DNA of 64,000 nucleotides from Microbacterium jejuense (GTDB lineage: Bacteria > Actinomycetota > Actinomycetes > Actinomycetales > Microbacteriaceae), in the NCBI RefSeq assembly GCF_019511665.1, contig NZ_JAEUAW010000003.1, forward strand, positions 248,001-312,000. Direction: 5' to 3'. The notes below the pieces were generated by a model. The model saw only the letters and a list, made by a program, of their open reading frames with translations, searched no databases and was not told where the DNA came from. Numbering within the stretch: position 1 is the stretch's first letter; every line of letters starts with the position of its first letter. The translations under genes and the position numbers were made by a program. Below, piece by piece: positions 1-8,506 of this stretch.

Positions 1-671
1 CTAAACGGGGTGAACAGCCCTTCGACCTTGTCCTGAATGATCGATGCGGGCAGTTCGGCGCCGATGCTGTAAGCGGCCTGGGGCATCGCCAGCGACGACA
101 CGAATCCGATGCGTCGGTGTCCCAAGTCGAGCAGGCGCCGGGTCAACTCAGAACTGGCCTGCCGCATGTCGGCTTCGATGACCGGCGCGTCCAAGCCCGG
201 CACCCTGCGCTCCCAAAGCACCAGCGGCGTGCCTACCGCCGTGATCCGCTGCAAATGCTCGACATCCCGCCGGTCGGCTGCGGACACGATGAGTCCGTCG
301 ACCTGCTTGCCGAGAAGCAGGCGAATCGCTTTGCGTTCCTCGCTGACCTCGAATCCGGATCCGGCGAACAGCACGGCCAGACCTTGGAGGCGTGCCGCGT
401 CGACCATCCCCTGGAAGGCGACCGGCCACACCGGGTTGGTGATGCCTCGTGCCACGATCCCAAGGGAGCCCGAACGCCCAGTGTTCATCGTCTGCGCGGC
501 AGCGTTTGGGTGATACCCCAGCTGGTTCGCAGCTGCTAGCACCCGACGCTTCGTCTCCTCGTTTATCCGCCCGTAACCACCAAGCGCCCGTGTCGCCGTC
601 GCTTTGGAGACCCCTGCGAGCGTGGCCACGTCTGCCGCGGTAGGCGGCTTGGTCGGCACCGAAGAGGCCAT
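1..671 (-). CDS. LacI-family transcriptional regulator (3' end cut by window edge)
   Basis: The frame is open from an ATG at 671 to the left edge, giving the first 223 residues of a protein that normally has about 340. Residues 12-60 form the LacI-type helix-turn-helix and hinge helix, with the typical AADVATLAGVSKATATRAL recognition region. The rest matches the periplasmic-binding-protein-like ligand domain, including LGIVARGITNPVWP and the VDGLIV strand. It is divergent from the amino-acid ABC importer at 853, and the gap between them carries palindromes that are probably its operators. It most likely represses the 853-11147 operon and itself, with a pathway intermediate as inducer. The family call is secure; the ligand is unknown. 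Confidence 0.9.
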   Translation of the reverse strand, partial: MASSVPTKPPTAADVATLAGVSKATATRALGGYGRINEETKRRVLAAANQLGYHPNAAAQTMNTGRSGSLGIVARGITNPVWPVAFQGMVDAARLQGLAVLFAGSGFEVSEERKAIRLLLGKQVDGLIVSAADRRDVEHLQRITAVGTPLVLWERRVPGLDAPVIEADMRQASSELTRRLLDLGHRRIGFVSSLAMPQAAYSIGAELPASIIQDKVEGLFTPF

Positions 672-698
672 CTTGACTCCAAGAAATCGGTTGGGCGC

Positions 699-712
699 TT
701 GCATTAACGCAA
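699..712. promoter_or_regulatory. near-palindromic operator-like site upstream of lacI
   Basis: TTGCATTAACGCAA is an inverted repeat with one mismatched pair, lying 27 bp upstream of the ATG of the LacI-family gene at 671. The position suits autorepression. That this regulator binds it is inferred. Confidence 0.45.
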
Positions 713-740
713 TCGAAACAATACAGTCCTAGTCTAGTGC

Positions 741-778
741 GAGTCCGGACTCACACGCAGCGTTGCGAGTCCGGACTC
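741..778. promoter_or_regulatory. twin perfect palindromes, probable LacI-type operators
   Basis: GAGTCCGGACTC occurs twice, at 741-752 and 767-778. Each copy is a perfect 12-bp palindrome with the central CG usual in LacI-family operators. Starts are 26 bp apart, about 2.5 helical turns. They lie between the divergent LacI gene and the binding-protein gene at 853, where bound repressor would cover the promoter of the catabolic operon. Confidence 0.6.
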
Positions 779-852
779 TCAAATGGTCCACAAGACCCGA
801 GAGCACCATTTGAAGTTCCTTCCCTCACCGCCGAGCTCGAAAGAAGCACATC

Positions 853-1806
853 ATGAAAATGCGTCACATCGCCGTACCCATCACCGTCGCCCTGATGGGC
901 GCGCTGACCCTCGCTGGCTGCAGTTCCCAGTCTTCCAACGGATCGACGCCGCAACCGACCGGGGCTCCGACCGCCGCTGGCCTCGCTGACGACATCCCCA
1001 CCGAAGAGATCACCACCACGGTGAATGAGGATCTCGCCGCGCAACTCCCGGCAGACTTCGGTGACACACTCACCGTCGCGATCGACCTCAGCAGCCCGCC
1101 GGCGCGGTTCATCGACGAAGCCGGCGACCCTGTGGGTTTCAACGTCGACTTCACGAACCTGCTGACGGAGAAGCTCGGTCTCGAGCCGAAGATCGAGAAC
1201 GTCCCGCTCGCTCAGATCGTGCCGGGCCTCGCGGCGCAGCGATACGACATCGCGGTCAACAACCTTTCCCGCAACCCGGAGCGGGAAGCGCAGCTGGACA
1301 TGGTCGAGTACATGCAGGGAAGCGGCGGTATCGCTATTCCCGCCGACAACCCGAACGACGTCACGGAGAAGACCACGAGCCTGTGTGCCCTGCACATCGG
1401 TGTGCTGTCGGGCTCTTACCAGGAGAGCAACACGATTCCCGCGATCAACGAGGAGTGCGAGGCCGAAGGCCTCGACCCCGTGACCTTCACCGCATACGGC
1501 ACCAACAACGAAGCGATCCTCGCGCTCGGGTCCGGTCGCGTGGAGGCGTGGATCGGAAACGGCACCGTTGCGGCATATGCGGCCGCCCGCAACCCGGAGG
1601 TGTTCAAGTCGCTGACCCTGGAGAACACCTGGAGCCACGACAACCTGGGCCTGCCGAAGGGCTCGGAGCTGACCGAAGTTGTCGCCGAGGCGTTCCAGGA
1701 GCTGATGGACGAAGGCACCTACGCGCAGGTGCTGGAGAAGTGGGGCATCGAAAACTACGCCCTGGATCAGACCAGTCTGACGCAGACCGACGTCGTCCAG
1801 CAGTAA
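853..1806 (+). CDS. amino-acid ABC transporter substrate-binding lipoprotein (family 3)
   Basis: This is an extracellular solute-binding protein of family 3, the type that serves polar amino-acid importers. The N-terminus has a short basic start, a hydrophobic stretch and a lipobox LAGC at residues 20-23, so Cys23 should be lipidated and hold the protein on the outer face of the membrane. The two-lobe fold is recognisable from [28 protein letters not shown] and the typical [11 protein letters not shown] region in the second half. The length of 317 residues is usual. It opens an operon with the permease at 1852 and ATPase at 2676. The genes that follow suggest an amino acid or N-substituted amino acid as ligand. 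Confidence 0.9.
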   Translation: MKMRHIAVPITVALMGALTLAGCSSQSSNGSTPQPTGAPTAAGLADDIPTEEITTTVNEDLAAQLPADFGDTLTVAIDLSSPPARFIDEAGDPVGFNVDFTNLLTEKLGLEPKIENVPLAQIVPGLAAQRYDIAVNNLSRNPEREAQLDMVEYMQGSGGIAIPADNPNDVTEKTTSLCALHIGVLSGSYQESNTIPAINEECEAEGLDPVTFTAYGTNNEAILALGSGRVEAWIGNGTVAAYAAARNPEVFKSLTLENTWSHDNLGLPKGSELTEVVAEAFQELMDEGTYAQVLEKWGIENYALDQTSLTQTDVVQQ

Positions 1807-1851
1807 CCGCGTTCGCTGCTCGCATCCGACCCCGGACTAGAGGTAAGACCA

Positions 1852-2679
1852 ATGACCACTCTTCTCACACGCGGCCCGACGAAGCCGTTCATTCCCCGCA
1901 GACAGTACGTGTTCTACGTGCTGGTGACGATCGTCGCCGTGCTGTTGCTGCTGAGCCTGCTGACCAACGCCAACTACCAGTGGGATGTGGTCGCGCAGTA
2001 CCTGTTCGCCCCCTCGATCCTCGAGGGACTGTGGGTGACCATCTGGATCACCTTCGTCTGCATGGCGATCTCCGTGGTGCTGGGTCTGATCCTCGCGTTC
2101 ATGGGTCTGGCGCGCAGCGCCTACGTCCGTGGCGCCGCAGAGGTGTACATCGTCTTCTTCCGAGGTACACCTCTGCTGGTGCAGCTGATCTTCTGGTACA
2201 ACATCTCCGCGCTATACCCGGACTTCAGCATCGGCATTCCGTTCGGCCCGCAGTTCGCCACACTCGACCTGAACAGCATCATCACCCCGATGATCGCCGC
2301 GATCATGGGCCTTTCTTTGAACGAGGCCGCGTACATGTCGGAGATCTTCCGCGGGGGGCTGAACGGCCTGCCCAAGGGGCAGATCGAGGCCGCCGACGCG
2401 CTCGGCCTGAGCGCCGGGACCAAGGTGCGACGGGTGATCCTGCCGCAACTGTTGCCGGTGGTCATCCCGCCCACCTGGAACCAGCTGATCGGCATGCTCA
2501 AGAACACCGCCTTGATCAGTGTTATCGGCGCGAGCGAACTGCTTTACAGCGCCCAGGCGATCTATGCCCGCACGTACCAGACCATTCCGCTGCTCATCGT
2601 GGTCAGCCTTTGGTACTTGGCGGTGTCCATCGCGCTCACCATCATCCAGCGAATGATCGAGAAGGCGGTCAAGAAATGA
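1852..2679 (+). CDS. amino-acid ABC transporter permease (HisM/GlnP type)
   Basis: A membrane subunit of a polar amino-acid ABC importer, 275 residues with about five predicted transmembrane segments. The N-terminal segment is [15 protein letters not shown]. The [11 protein letters not shown] motif and the [13 protein letters not shown] coupling loop (EAA motif that contacts the ATPase) are diagnostic of the HisM/GlnP family. The gene begins 45 bp after the binding-protein gene behind a GAGGTAAG Shine-Dalgarno sequence, and its TGA overlaps the ATG of the ATPase gene at 2676. No second permease gene is present, so a homodimer is likely. Confidence 0.93.
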   Translation: MTTLLTRGPTKPFIPRRQYVFYVLVTIVAVLLLLSLLTNANYQWDVVAQYLFAPSILEGLWVTIWITFVCMAISVVLGLILAFMGLARSAYVRGAAEVYIVFFRGTPLLVQLIFWYNISALYPDFSIGIPFGPQFATLDLNSIITPMIAAIMGLSLNEAAYMSEIFRGGLNGLPKGQIEAADALGLSAGTKVRRVILPQLLPVVIPPTWNQLIGMLKNTALISVIGASELLYSAQAIYARTYQTIPLLIVVSLWYLAVSIALTIIQRMIEKAVKK

Positions 2680-3467
2680 ACCGGCCCACCGCAGAGGGCA
2701 CCGTCTCTCTCGACAAGGTCATCAAGCGTTTCGGCGACAACACCGTCCTCGACGGTGTCAGCCTCGACATCGCCAAGGGCGAGGTCGTCGCCATCATCGG
2801 CCCCAGCGGGTCCGGCAAGTCCACCCTGCTGCGCTGCATCAACGCGCTGGAGAAGATCGACGGCGGCTCCATCCTGGTCAACGGCGAAGAGATCGGCCGG
2901 CGCGCCACCCCGGGAGGCCGGTACGAGTACGCCGAACTGACCCCGCAGCAGCTGGCGCGACAGCGGGCACACATCGGCATGGTGTTCCAGTCGTTCAACC
3001 TGTTCCCGTCCATGACGGTGCTGGAGAACGTCACCGTCGGCCCCCGCACCGTGCAGGGCGTCCCCGCCGCCCAGGCCCGGGCAAACGGAATGGCGCGATT
3101 GGAGGAGGTAGCGATGGCGAAATTCGCCGACCGCTACCCGCGGACACTCTCCGGCGGCCAGCAGCAGCGCGTCGCCATCGCACGCGCTCTGGCGATGGAA
3201 CCCAGCGTGATGCTGTTCGACGAACCGACCAGCGCACTGGACCCGGAGCTCGTCGGCGAAGTGATCAAGGTTCTCAAAGACCTTGCCACCCGCGGCTTCA
3301 CCATGATCGTCGTCACCCACGAGATGGGCTTCGCCCGCGACGTGTGCGACCGGGTCATCTTCATGGAAGGTGGCGAGATCGTCGAAAGCGGTGAAGCGCA
3401 CGCCGTCTTCTCCTCCCCCACCAACGTGCGCACGCAGCAATTCCTGGAAAGAGTTCTCGAACGATGA
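2676..3467 (+). CDS. amino-acid ABC transporter ATP-binding protein
   Basis: The nucleotide-binding subunit of the same importer, 263 residues. It has Walker [10 protein letters not shown] at residues 42-50, the Q-loop in VFQSFNLFP, the signature [15 protein letters not shown], Walker [14 protein letters not shown] and the switch His in VVTHEMGFA, so all catalytic elements are intact. The ATG at 2676 overlaps the permease stop by 4 bp, which implies translational coupling. The frame is also open far upstream across the permease gene, but only the part from 2676 encodes this protein. Its own stop overlaps the start of the oxidase gene at 3464. Confidence 0.95.
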   Translation: MNRPTAEGTVSLDKVIKRFGDNTVLDGVSLDIAKGEVVAIIGPSGSGKSTLLRCINALEKIDGGSILVNGEEIGRRATPGGRYEYAELTPQQLARQRAHIGMVFQSFNLFPSMTVLENVTVGPRTVQGVPAAQARANGMARLEEVAMAKFADRYPRTLSGGQQQRVAIARALAMEPSVMLFDEPTSALDPELVGEVIKVLKDLATRGFTMIVVTHEMGFARDVCDRVIFMEGGEIVESGEAHAVFSSPTNVRTQQFLERVLER

Positions 3468-4597
3468 AATCCTTCGATCTGGTCGTCGTCGGCCTCGGCA
3501 GCATCGGCTCCCAGGTGCTGCGACACCTGGCCGAGAAGCAGGCCGGAAGCGTGCTGGGCATCGAGCAGTTCAGCCCCGCCTACACGCGCACCGCAGTCGG
3601 CGGCGACACCCGGCTGTTCCGCTTCGCTCTACCGGAGGGGCCGCAGTACCACCGCATCATCGACGAGTCGCTCATTCAGTGGAACGCCCTGAACGAGCGC
3701 ACCGGTCGGAGCATCTACGAACAGACCGGCTGCCTCTACATCGGACCGGAGCAGCACGGTTACATGCGCGAACTCATCGACAGCATCGGCGAAACCGGCG
3801 CCACAGCCGAACGACTCAGCGAAAGCGACGCGCGGGAACGCTACCCGCAGCACCGGCTTATGGAAGACGACATTGTGATCTACGACCCCCTCGGCGGGTT
3901 CGTGCGCACCGACGCCGCCGTACAGTCCTCTGTCGCCCTCGCCGTCGAGGCAGGGGCCAAGGTCATCAAACACGACCCGGTCCGCAAGATCACCCGCTCC
4001 CGCTCTGGCGGATTCGTCGTCAGCACGGCCACATCGGTGTTCGCTGCCGGCGACGTCATCATCGCCGGAGGCAGCTGGAGCGGCAGTTTGCTGTCCGAAG
4101 AGCTCCGCTCCTTCACAGAGCCGCGGCGGACCGCCCTGATGTGGTTCGGTCTGTCCGATCCGGCCGCCTACACTCCCGAGCGGTTCCCCGTGTTCAAGCG
4201 AGTCACTCCCGGCATCGACATCTACGGCGCGCCGGCGACGGACGGCACCATGATCAAGGTCGCCCTAGCCGAGGCCCTGACCGCCGACTCACCCGACCAG
4301 ATCGAACAGTCTCTCGCTCCTGACGAAGCGATCCGGATCACCCGAGCGGTCGCGAGCGGATTCACCTCCGTCATCCCCGACGTCGTCCGCTCCGACGCAT
4401 TCCCCGAGCTCTACACCTCCGACTACCAGCCGCTGATCGGCCGCGACCCCGGCACCGGGGCGTACCTGGCGACCGGGTTCTCCGGGAAGGGATTCAAGAT
4501 GTCAGCCGGCATCGGAAAGCTCGTCGCCGACGCCGTCACTGGAGCGGACGATGAGGCACTGAGGTTCGCCGATCCGGGGCGATTCCTCGCCTCGTAG
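3464..4597 (+). CDS. FAD-dependent amine oxidase, SolA/monomeric sarcosine oxidase-like
   Basis: A 377-residue member of the DAO/MSOX family, which oxidises secondary or primary amines of amino-acid derivatives to imines using FAD and oxygen. The N-terminus has the dinucleotide fold [18 protein letters not shown], and the C-terminus has the family motif [17 protein letters not shown]. In monomeric sarcosine oxidase a Cys in the C-M-Y-T stretch binds FAD covalently; here the aligned stretch reads ELYTSD with no Cys, so FAD is probably not bound at that site. The 4-bp overlap with the importer ATPase and the following RidA gene suggest it oxidises the imported substrate and that its imine product is handled by RidA. 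Fructosyl-amino-acid oxidases belong to the same family and are an alternative. Confidence 0.82.
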   Translation: MKSFDLVVVGLGSIGSQVLRHLAEKQAGSVLGIEQFSPAYTRTAVGGDTRLFRFALPEGPQYHRIIDESLIQWNALNERTGRSIYEQTGCLYIGPEQHGYMRELIDSIGETGATAERLSESDARERYPQHRLMEDDIVIYDPLGGFVRTDAAVQSSVALAVEAGAKVIKHDPVRKITRSRSGGFVVSTATSVFAAGDVIIAGGSWSGSLLSEELRSFTEPRRTALMWFGLSDPAAYTPERFPVFKRVTPGIDIYGAPATDGTMIKVALAEALTADSPDQIEQSLAPDEAIRITRAVASGFTSVIPDVVRSDAFPELYTSDYQPLIGRDPGTGAYLATGFSGKGFKMSAGIGKLVADAVTGADDEALRFADPGRFLAS

Positions 4598-4714
4598 AAA
4601 CACCCTTCGTTCTGCCGCGCTGCAGCCCCGCGCGACTCGACACCCATCCAGCCGGTGCTCCACGAGCTCGGCTCCCCACCAGCCCTGCCCACCCACAAAA
4701 CAAGGAGAACCACC

Positions 4715-5128
4715 ATGGGTCGCCAGATCGTCCGCACCGCAAGCCGGTACGAGGTGAGCGAAAGCTTCGTTCGCGCCCTCACCATCGATGACTGGGTGTT
4801 CGTGTCGAACACCTCCGGCCGCGACTACGACAAGCAGGAGATGTCGGACACCGTCGAGGGCCAGACCAACCAGGCGCTCGACAACATCGCCCGCTCGCTC
4901 GAGGCGGTCGGCTCGTCGATCGACGACGTCGTACGTCGCGTGGTCACCATCCCGAACCCCGATCATGCTGCAGAGGTCATGCGCATCGTCGGCGAGCGAT
5001 TCCGCAACGCCTCCTCCACGAACACGGTGATCTGTAGCCCCCTGGGTGGCAAGGAGTACATCGTCGAGATCGAGGTCACCGCCTACCGCGGCATCAGCAA
5101 GGCCGAAACGGAGACCATCACCATCTGA
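4715..5128 (+). CDS. RidA-family (YjgF/UK114) protein
   Basis: A 137-residue Rid protein. RidA proteins form trimers that hydrolyse reactive enamines or imines released by PLP enzymes and amine oxidases. The family core is visible in GQTNQALDNIARSLEAVGSS and in the C-terminal strand VEIEVTAYRG. The Arg that precedes the last strand in archetypal RidA appears to be replaced (SPLGGKEY region), so it may belong to a Rid subgroup with another activity. The ATG at 4715 follows an AAGGAG Shine-Dalgarno site. An upstream in-frame ATG at 4655 lacks one and falls in low-complexity sequence. Its place after an FAD oxidase fits processing of the imine product. Confidence 0.85.
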   Translation: MGRQIVRTASRYEVSESFVRALTIDDWVFVSNTSGRDYDKQEMSDTVEGQTNQALDNIARSLEAVGSSIDDVVRRVVTIPNPDHAAEVMRIVGERFRNASSTNTVICSPLGGKEYIVEIEVTAYRGISKAETETITI

Positions 5129-5129
5129 C

Positions 5130-5169
5130 CCGTGAGTGGGCGGGTAGACCTCTGCCCGCCCACTCACGG
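5130..5169 (+). terminator. strong 15-bp hairpin after the RidA gene
   Basis: A perfect inverted repeat with arms CCGTGAGTGGGCGGG (5130-5144) and 5155-5169 and a 10-nt loop starts just after the stop at 5128. No T-run follows, so it may act as an attenuator or an mRNA 3'-end stabiliser between the importer-oxidase half and the kinase-lyase half of the operon. Confidence 0.7.
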
Positions 5170-5205
5170 TGCGGCTCCTCACGGAGCCGGAAGGGCGACA
5201 GCTTC

Positions 5206-6144
5206 ATGCGAAACCTAGCCATCGACGCCGGGCAGAGCGGACTGAGAGCTCGCGTTATCGAGACGGGGCATCAGGAGTCTGGCGGTCGTTCCTTCGAGGT
5301 CGATTCCTCCGCGCATACCGGTATCCGGACCGACCTTCCTCTGGGCGAGCAACTCGCCGGTGCGGTGAGCACGCTCGTGGCCGAGGTCGGCACAGTCGAC
5401 ACCGTCGCCATCGGCACCACGGGGCTCACCGGCCGAGAAGACCTCAGCGGGCTCGACGTGCTGGGGCTCCTCGGCATCCGCCAGCTGGCGGTCGCTCACG
5501 ATTCCGTCACCTCTTACCTGGGCGCGCTTGGTGCCGAACAGGGCGCCGTAGTGGCCGCGGGAACTGGCGTGGTCACGCTGGCAGTGGGCGCCAGGGATGT
5601 AGCCCGAGTCGACGGATGGGGCAACATCATTGGCGACGCGGGAAGCGCCTATTGGTTCGGCCGAGAAGCGCTCGACGCCGCGATGCGCGCCTACGACGGG
5701 CGCGGCCCGGCGACCACCCTCCTGCAGCGGCTGGAAGCCGAGTTCGGTGACGTCGAGACGGCGTACATCGTATTGCAGACCGATCCTCGCCGGGTCCGAC
5801 GCGTCGCCTCGTTCGCGCGTTGGGTCACTGGAGCCGACGCGGAAGGCGACGCAGTCGCGTCGGAGATCTGCAAGCGTGGCGCTGCGGAACTCGCCTGCTC
5901 CGTCCACGCCGGAATGGAGCGAGTAGCGATCGCCGCTACCACCGAGATCGCGGTCTGCACGATCGGCGGAGTCTTCCGTTCCGAAGCCATTACACGTGCA
6001 TTCCTGACAGCGCTACGGAACTACCGATCGGCGTTCCAGCACCTCCACCCTCGTGGGGACGGGCTCGACGGCGCCACAGCCATGCTCACGCTCGACACCA
6101 ACTCTGCGCTGCAGACCCGCGTGATGCGTATCGAGCTCGCGTGA
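5206..6144 (+). CDS. BadF/BadG/BcrA/BcrD-family ATPase, N-acetylglucosamine-kinase-like
   Basis: A 312-residue protein of the ASKHA fold. The phosphate-1 motif is AIDAGQSGLRARV at the N-terminus, the second phosphate loop is AAGTGVVTLAVG, and GWGNIIGDAGSAYW matches the GDEGSG motif of BadF-type GlcNAc kinases. Such proteins phosphorylate amino sugars or act as dehydratase activators. No cysteine motif for an iron-sulfur cluster is seen, which favours a sugar or small-molecule kinase. It lies between RidA and a CitE-like gene in one direction, so it probably activates an intermediate of the pathway. The substrate cannot be read from sequence. Confidence 0.75.
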   Translation: MRNLAIDAGQSGLRARVIETGHQESGGRSFEVDSSAHTGIRTDLPLGEQLAGAVSTLVAEVGTVDTVAIGTTGLTGREDLSGLDVLGLLGIRQLAVAHDSVTSYLGALGAEQGAVVAAGTGVVTLAVGARDVARVDGWGNIIGDAGSAYWFGREALDAAMRAYDGRGPATTLLQRLEAEFGDVETAYIVLQTDPRRVRRVASFARWVTGADAEGDAVASEICKRGAAELACSVHAGMERVAIAATTEIAVCTIGGVFRSEAITRAFLTALRNYRSAFQHLHPRGDGLDGATAMLTLDTNSALQTRVMRIELA

Positions 6145-6152
6145 GGTCACTG

Positions 6153-7049
6153 GTGCAACGGCAAGAAAATTCCACGACCGGACAAGGACCAGTGATCCCA
6201 TTGAGCGAGCCGACGACGGGTCTTGCGCCGGCTAAACGAATCACTGCCGATGTCGCCCGATCATGGCTTCTGGTATCGGCACTGAATGCCGACGACTTCG
6301 ACAGCGCACACCTATCGTTGGCCGACCAGATCGTCCTCGACATCGAAGACGCCGTCGACCCCAGCCTGAAACCGGCTGCCCGCTCACACGTGGCGGGCTG
6401 GCTCTCGCGCGGCGGGAGCGCCTGGGTGCGTATCAACGACCGCACCACCGAACACTGGAACGACGACGTCGATCGGCTGAGAAACGTGCCGGGCCTGCTC
6501 GGCGTCATGCTCGCCAAGACCGAATCTCCAACAGAGGTCACCGCGACGTTCGACAGGCTCGGCGGGTCCACACCTGTCATTGCACTCATCGAATCGGCGC
6601 TCGGCATCGAGGAAGCGACGGCGATCGCGCGAGCGCGCGGTGTCTTCCGTCTCGCATTCGGCAGCGGCGACTACCGTCGCGACACGGGTACCAGCGCGGA
6701 AGCGATGGCGATGCTGTATCCCCGATCCCGACTCGTGGTCGCGTCACGGATTGGAGATCTTCCCGGTCCCATCGACGGTCCAACGGTCACCTCAGACCCC
6801 TCAGCCGTACACGAGCAGTCCGAATTGGCGGTCAGTCTCGGCCTCACGGGCAAGCTCTGCCTCCGCGACGAGCACCTACCCGTCATCAACGAGGCCATGT
6901 CACCCGCCCCAGCCGATGTGACCTGGGCACGCGAGTTCCTAGCCGACTTCAACGCACGCGGCCGGCTCATCCGCGACGGCTCAGATCTGCCGCGCCTGGG
7001 GCGCGCGGAGAAAATCGACCAGCGCGCCCGCGCCCTCGGGATCAACTAG
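6153..7049 (+). CDS. HpcH/HpaI aldolase / CitE-like lyase
   Basis: A TIM-barrel protein of the CitE family, which cleaves citryl-, malyl- or citramalyl-type thioesters or related 2-hydroxy acids with Mg2+. Recognisable parts are RSWLLVSA at the start, LADQIVLDIEDAVDP (metal-binding Glu/Asp), AWVRINDRTT, GVMLAKTESP and ALIESALGIEEA. The chosen GTG at 6153 has GAGG at 6143-6146 overlapping the upstream stop codon. GTG at 6141 (4-bp overlap with that stop) and GTG at 6192 are alternatives. The length of about 298 residues is normal. In this operon it may split a C4-C6 acid from the PrpD or aspartase branch. Confidence 0.82.
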   Translation: MQRQENSTTGQGPVIPLSEPTTGLAPAKRITADVARSWLLVSALNADDFDSAHLSLADQIVLDIEDAVDPSLKPAARSHVAGWLSRGGSAWVRINDRTTEHWNDDVDRLRNVPGLLGVMLAKTESPTEVTATFDRLGGSTPVIALIESALGIEEATAIARARGVFRLAFGSGDYRRDTGTSAEAMAMLYPRSRLVVASRIGDLPGPIDGPTVTSDPSAVHEQSELAVSLGLTGKLCLRDEHLPVINEAMSPAPADVTWAREFLADFNARGRLIRDGSDLPRLGRAEKIDQRARALGIN

Positions 7050-7110
7050 TCGTCAAGTCCAGAAGCACATCGAGTTCACCGCACCGGAACGCCAGCCGAA
7101 GAAGAGCACC

Positions 7111-8448
7111 ATGACCTATCTGAACGACATTTGCGACGATCTCACCACCTGGAAGTTCGACGACATTCCGGTCGCTGCGATCGCAACAGCCAAGCGCGCC
7201 CTCATCGACTACTTCGGCGTGACGATCGCCGGCAGCCAACATCCCGACGTTCAGGGCACCGCACGCCTCGCAAGCGGTAACCCCGGTCTCGCGACGGTGC
7301 TCGGTACGCAGGTGGGCGCACAGCCGGACTACGCCGCGCTGCACAACGGTTTCGCCGCGCACATCTTCGACTACGACGACTTCTCGATCATCAACCACCC
7401 CACCGCACCTGTCGCGCCTGCGGCATTCGCGGTCGCCGAAGCCCGACACGGGTCCGGGGCCGAGGTCCTCCGCTCCTATCTCCTCGCCGGCGAGATCATG
7501 TACCGGATCGGCCGGACCTGCCTCCCTTTCACCAGCGATCAGGGATGGCACACCACCGGTGTGTTCGGAGTACTCGGCGCCAGCGTCGCCGCTGCCCTCT
7601 CAGCCGGCCGCAGCACACCGGAAGTCGCCGCCGCACTCGGAATAGCTGCCTCGGAAGCAAGCGGCCTGCGCGGCAACTTCGGATCCCCCGTGAAGGCCTA
7701 CCACTGCGGCATGGCCGCACGCACCGGAATCTGGTGCGCCGAACTCGCCGGGGCCGGCCTGCAACCGTCCGCAAGCATTCTGGAAGGTGTCGACGGGTTC
7801 TTCCAGCTCTTCGGCGGGCTGGAGCCCAACACGATCTCCTACCCGTCGAGCGCCACGTGGAGCATCCTGGAGCCCGGGTTCAACTTCAAGCGCTATGCCT
7901 GCTGCTCCAGCATGGGGCCGGCCCTGGACGCGCTCCTCGAATCCGAGGCCGTCGCAGCCCTGAACGCAGAAGACATCACCGCGGTTCACGTCGGCCAATC
8001 TCCCTGGTCGTTCAAGGAACTGATCTACCACTCGCCAACCCGGGCGGCGGAGACCAAGTTCTCGATGGAGTACGCAGTCGCCGCGGCACTCACATTCCGA
8101 CGAGCAGACCTCGAGATCTTCAACGACGACAGCTTCCTGAACAACGATCAGATCCGACCGCTCATGGAGAAGGTGAGGCCGCGGGTGGATGAGGAGCTCG
8201 CCCGACGCGAATTCACCAGTGACGCGCCCGTCAAGATCGACATCGAGCTTCGAGACGGGCGCTCCATCCATCTCAGCCGAGACTTCGCAAAAGGCAACGT
8301 TCGCGATCCGCTCACCGACGAGCAAGTGGTGCAGAAGTACCGGTCGTTGGCGGCACCGGTCATCGGCGAGAACCGCGCCGAATCCCTGCTCAACGGGCTC
8401 CGAGAACTCGAGAACGTCGAGGACGTCGCCGCCCTCTTCCGATCATGA
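7111..8448 (+). CDS. MmgE/PrpD family protein
   Basis: A 445-residue member of the MmgE/PrpD family, which contains 2-methylcitrate dehydratase, iminodisuccinate epimerase and cis-aconitate decarboxylase. The N-terminal helical domain is clear from AKRALIDYFGVTIAGSQHPD, and the substrate region from GFAAHIFDYDDFS and GWHTTGVFGVLGA. No methylcitrate synthase or isocitrate lyase gene is near, so a role in propionate breakdown is not supported. The aspartase-type lyase directly downstream makes an epimerase or dehydratase of an aspartate-derived dicarboxylate more attractive; that part is inference. Confidence 0.85.
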   Translation: MTYLNDICDDLTTWKFDDIPVAAIATAKRALIDYFGVTIAGSQHPDVQGTARLASGNPGLATVLGTQVGAQPDYAALHNGFAAHIFDYDDFSIINHPTAPVAPAAFAVAEARHGSGAEVLRSYLLAGEIMYRIGRTCLPFTSDQGWHTTGVFGVLGASVAAALSAGRSTPEVAAALGIAASEASGLRGNFGSPVKAYHCGMAARTGIWCAELAGAGLQPSASILEGVDGFFQLFGGLEPNTISYPSSATWSILEPGFNFKRYACCSSMGPALDALLESEAVAALNAEDITAVHVGQSPWSFKELIYHSPTRAAETKFSMEYAVAAALTFRRADLEIFNDDSFLNNDQIRPLMEKVRPRVDEELARREFTSDAPVKIDIELRDGRSIHLSRDFAKGNVRDPLTDEQVVQKYRSLAAPVIGENRAESLLNGLRELENVEDVAALFRS

Positions 8449-8506
8449 GCGAGCACCCGCGACCGACGCCGCAGAACGCCGACCTCTCGGCTCACTAGGA
8501 ACCCGT

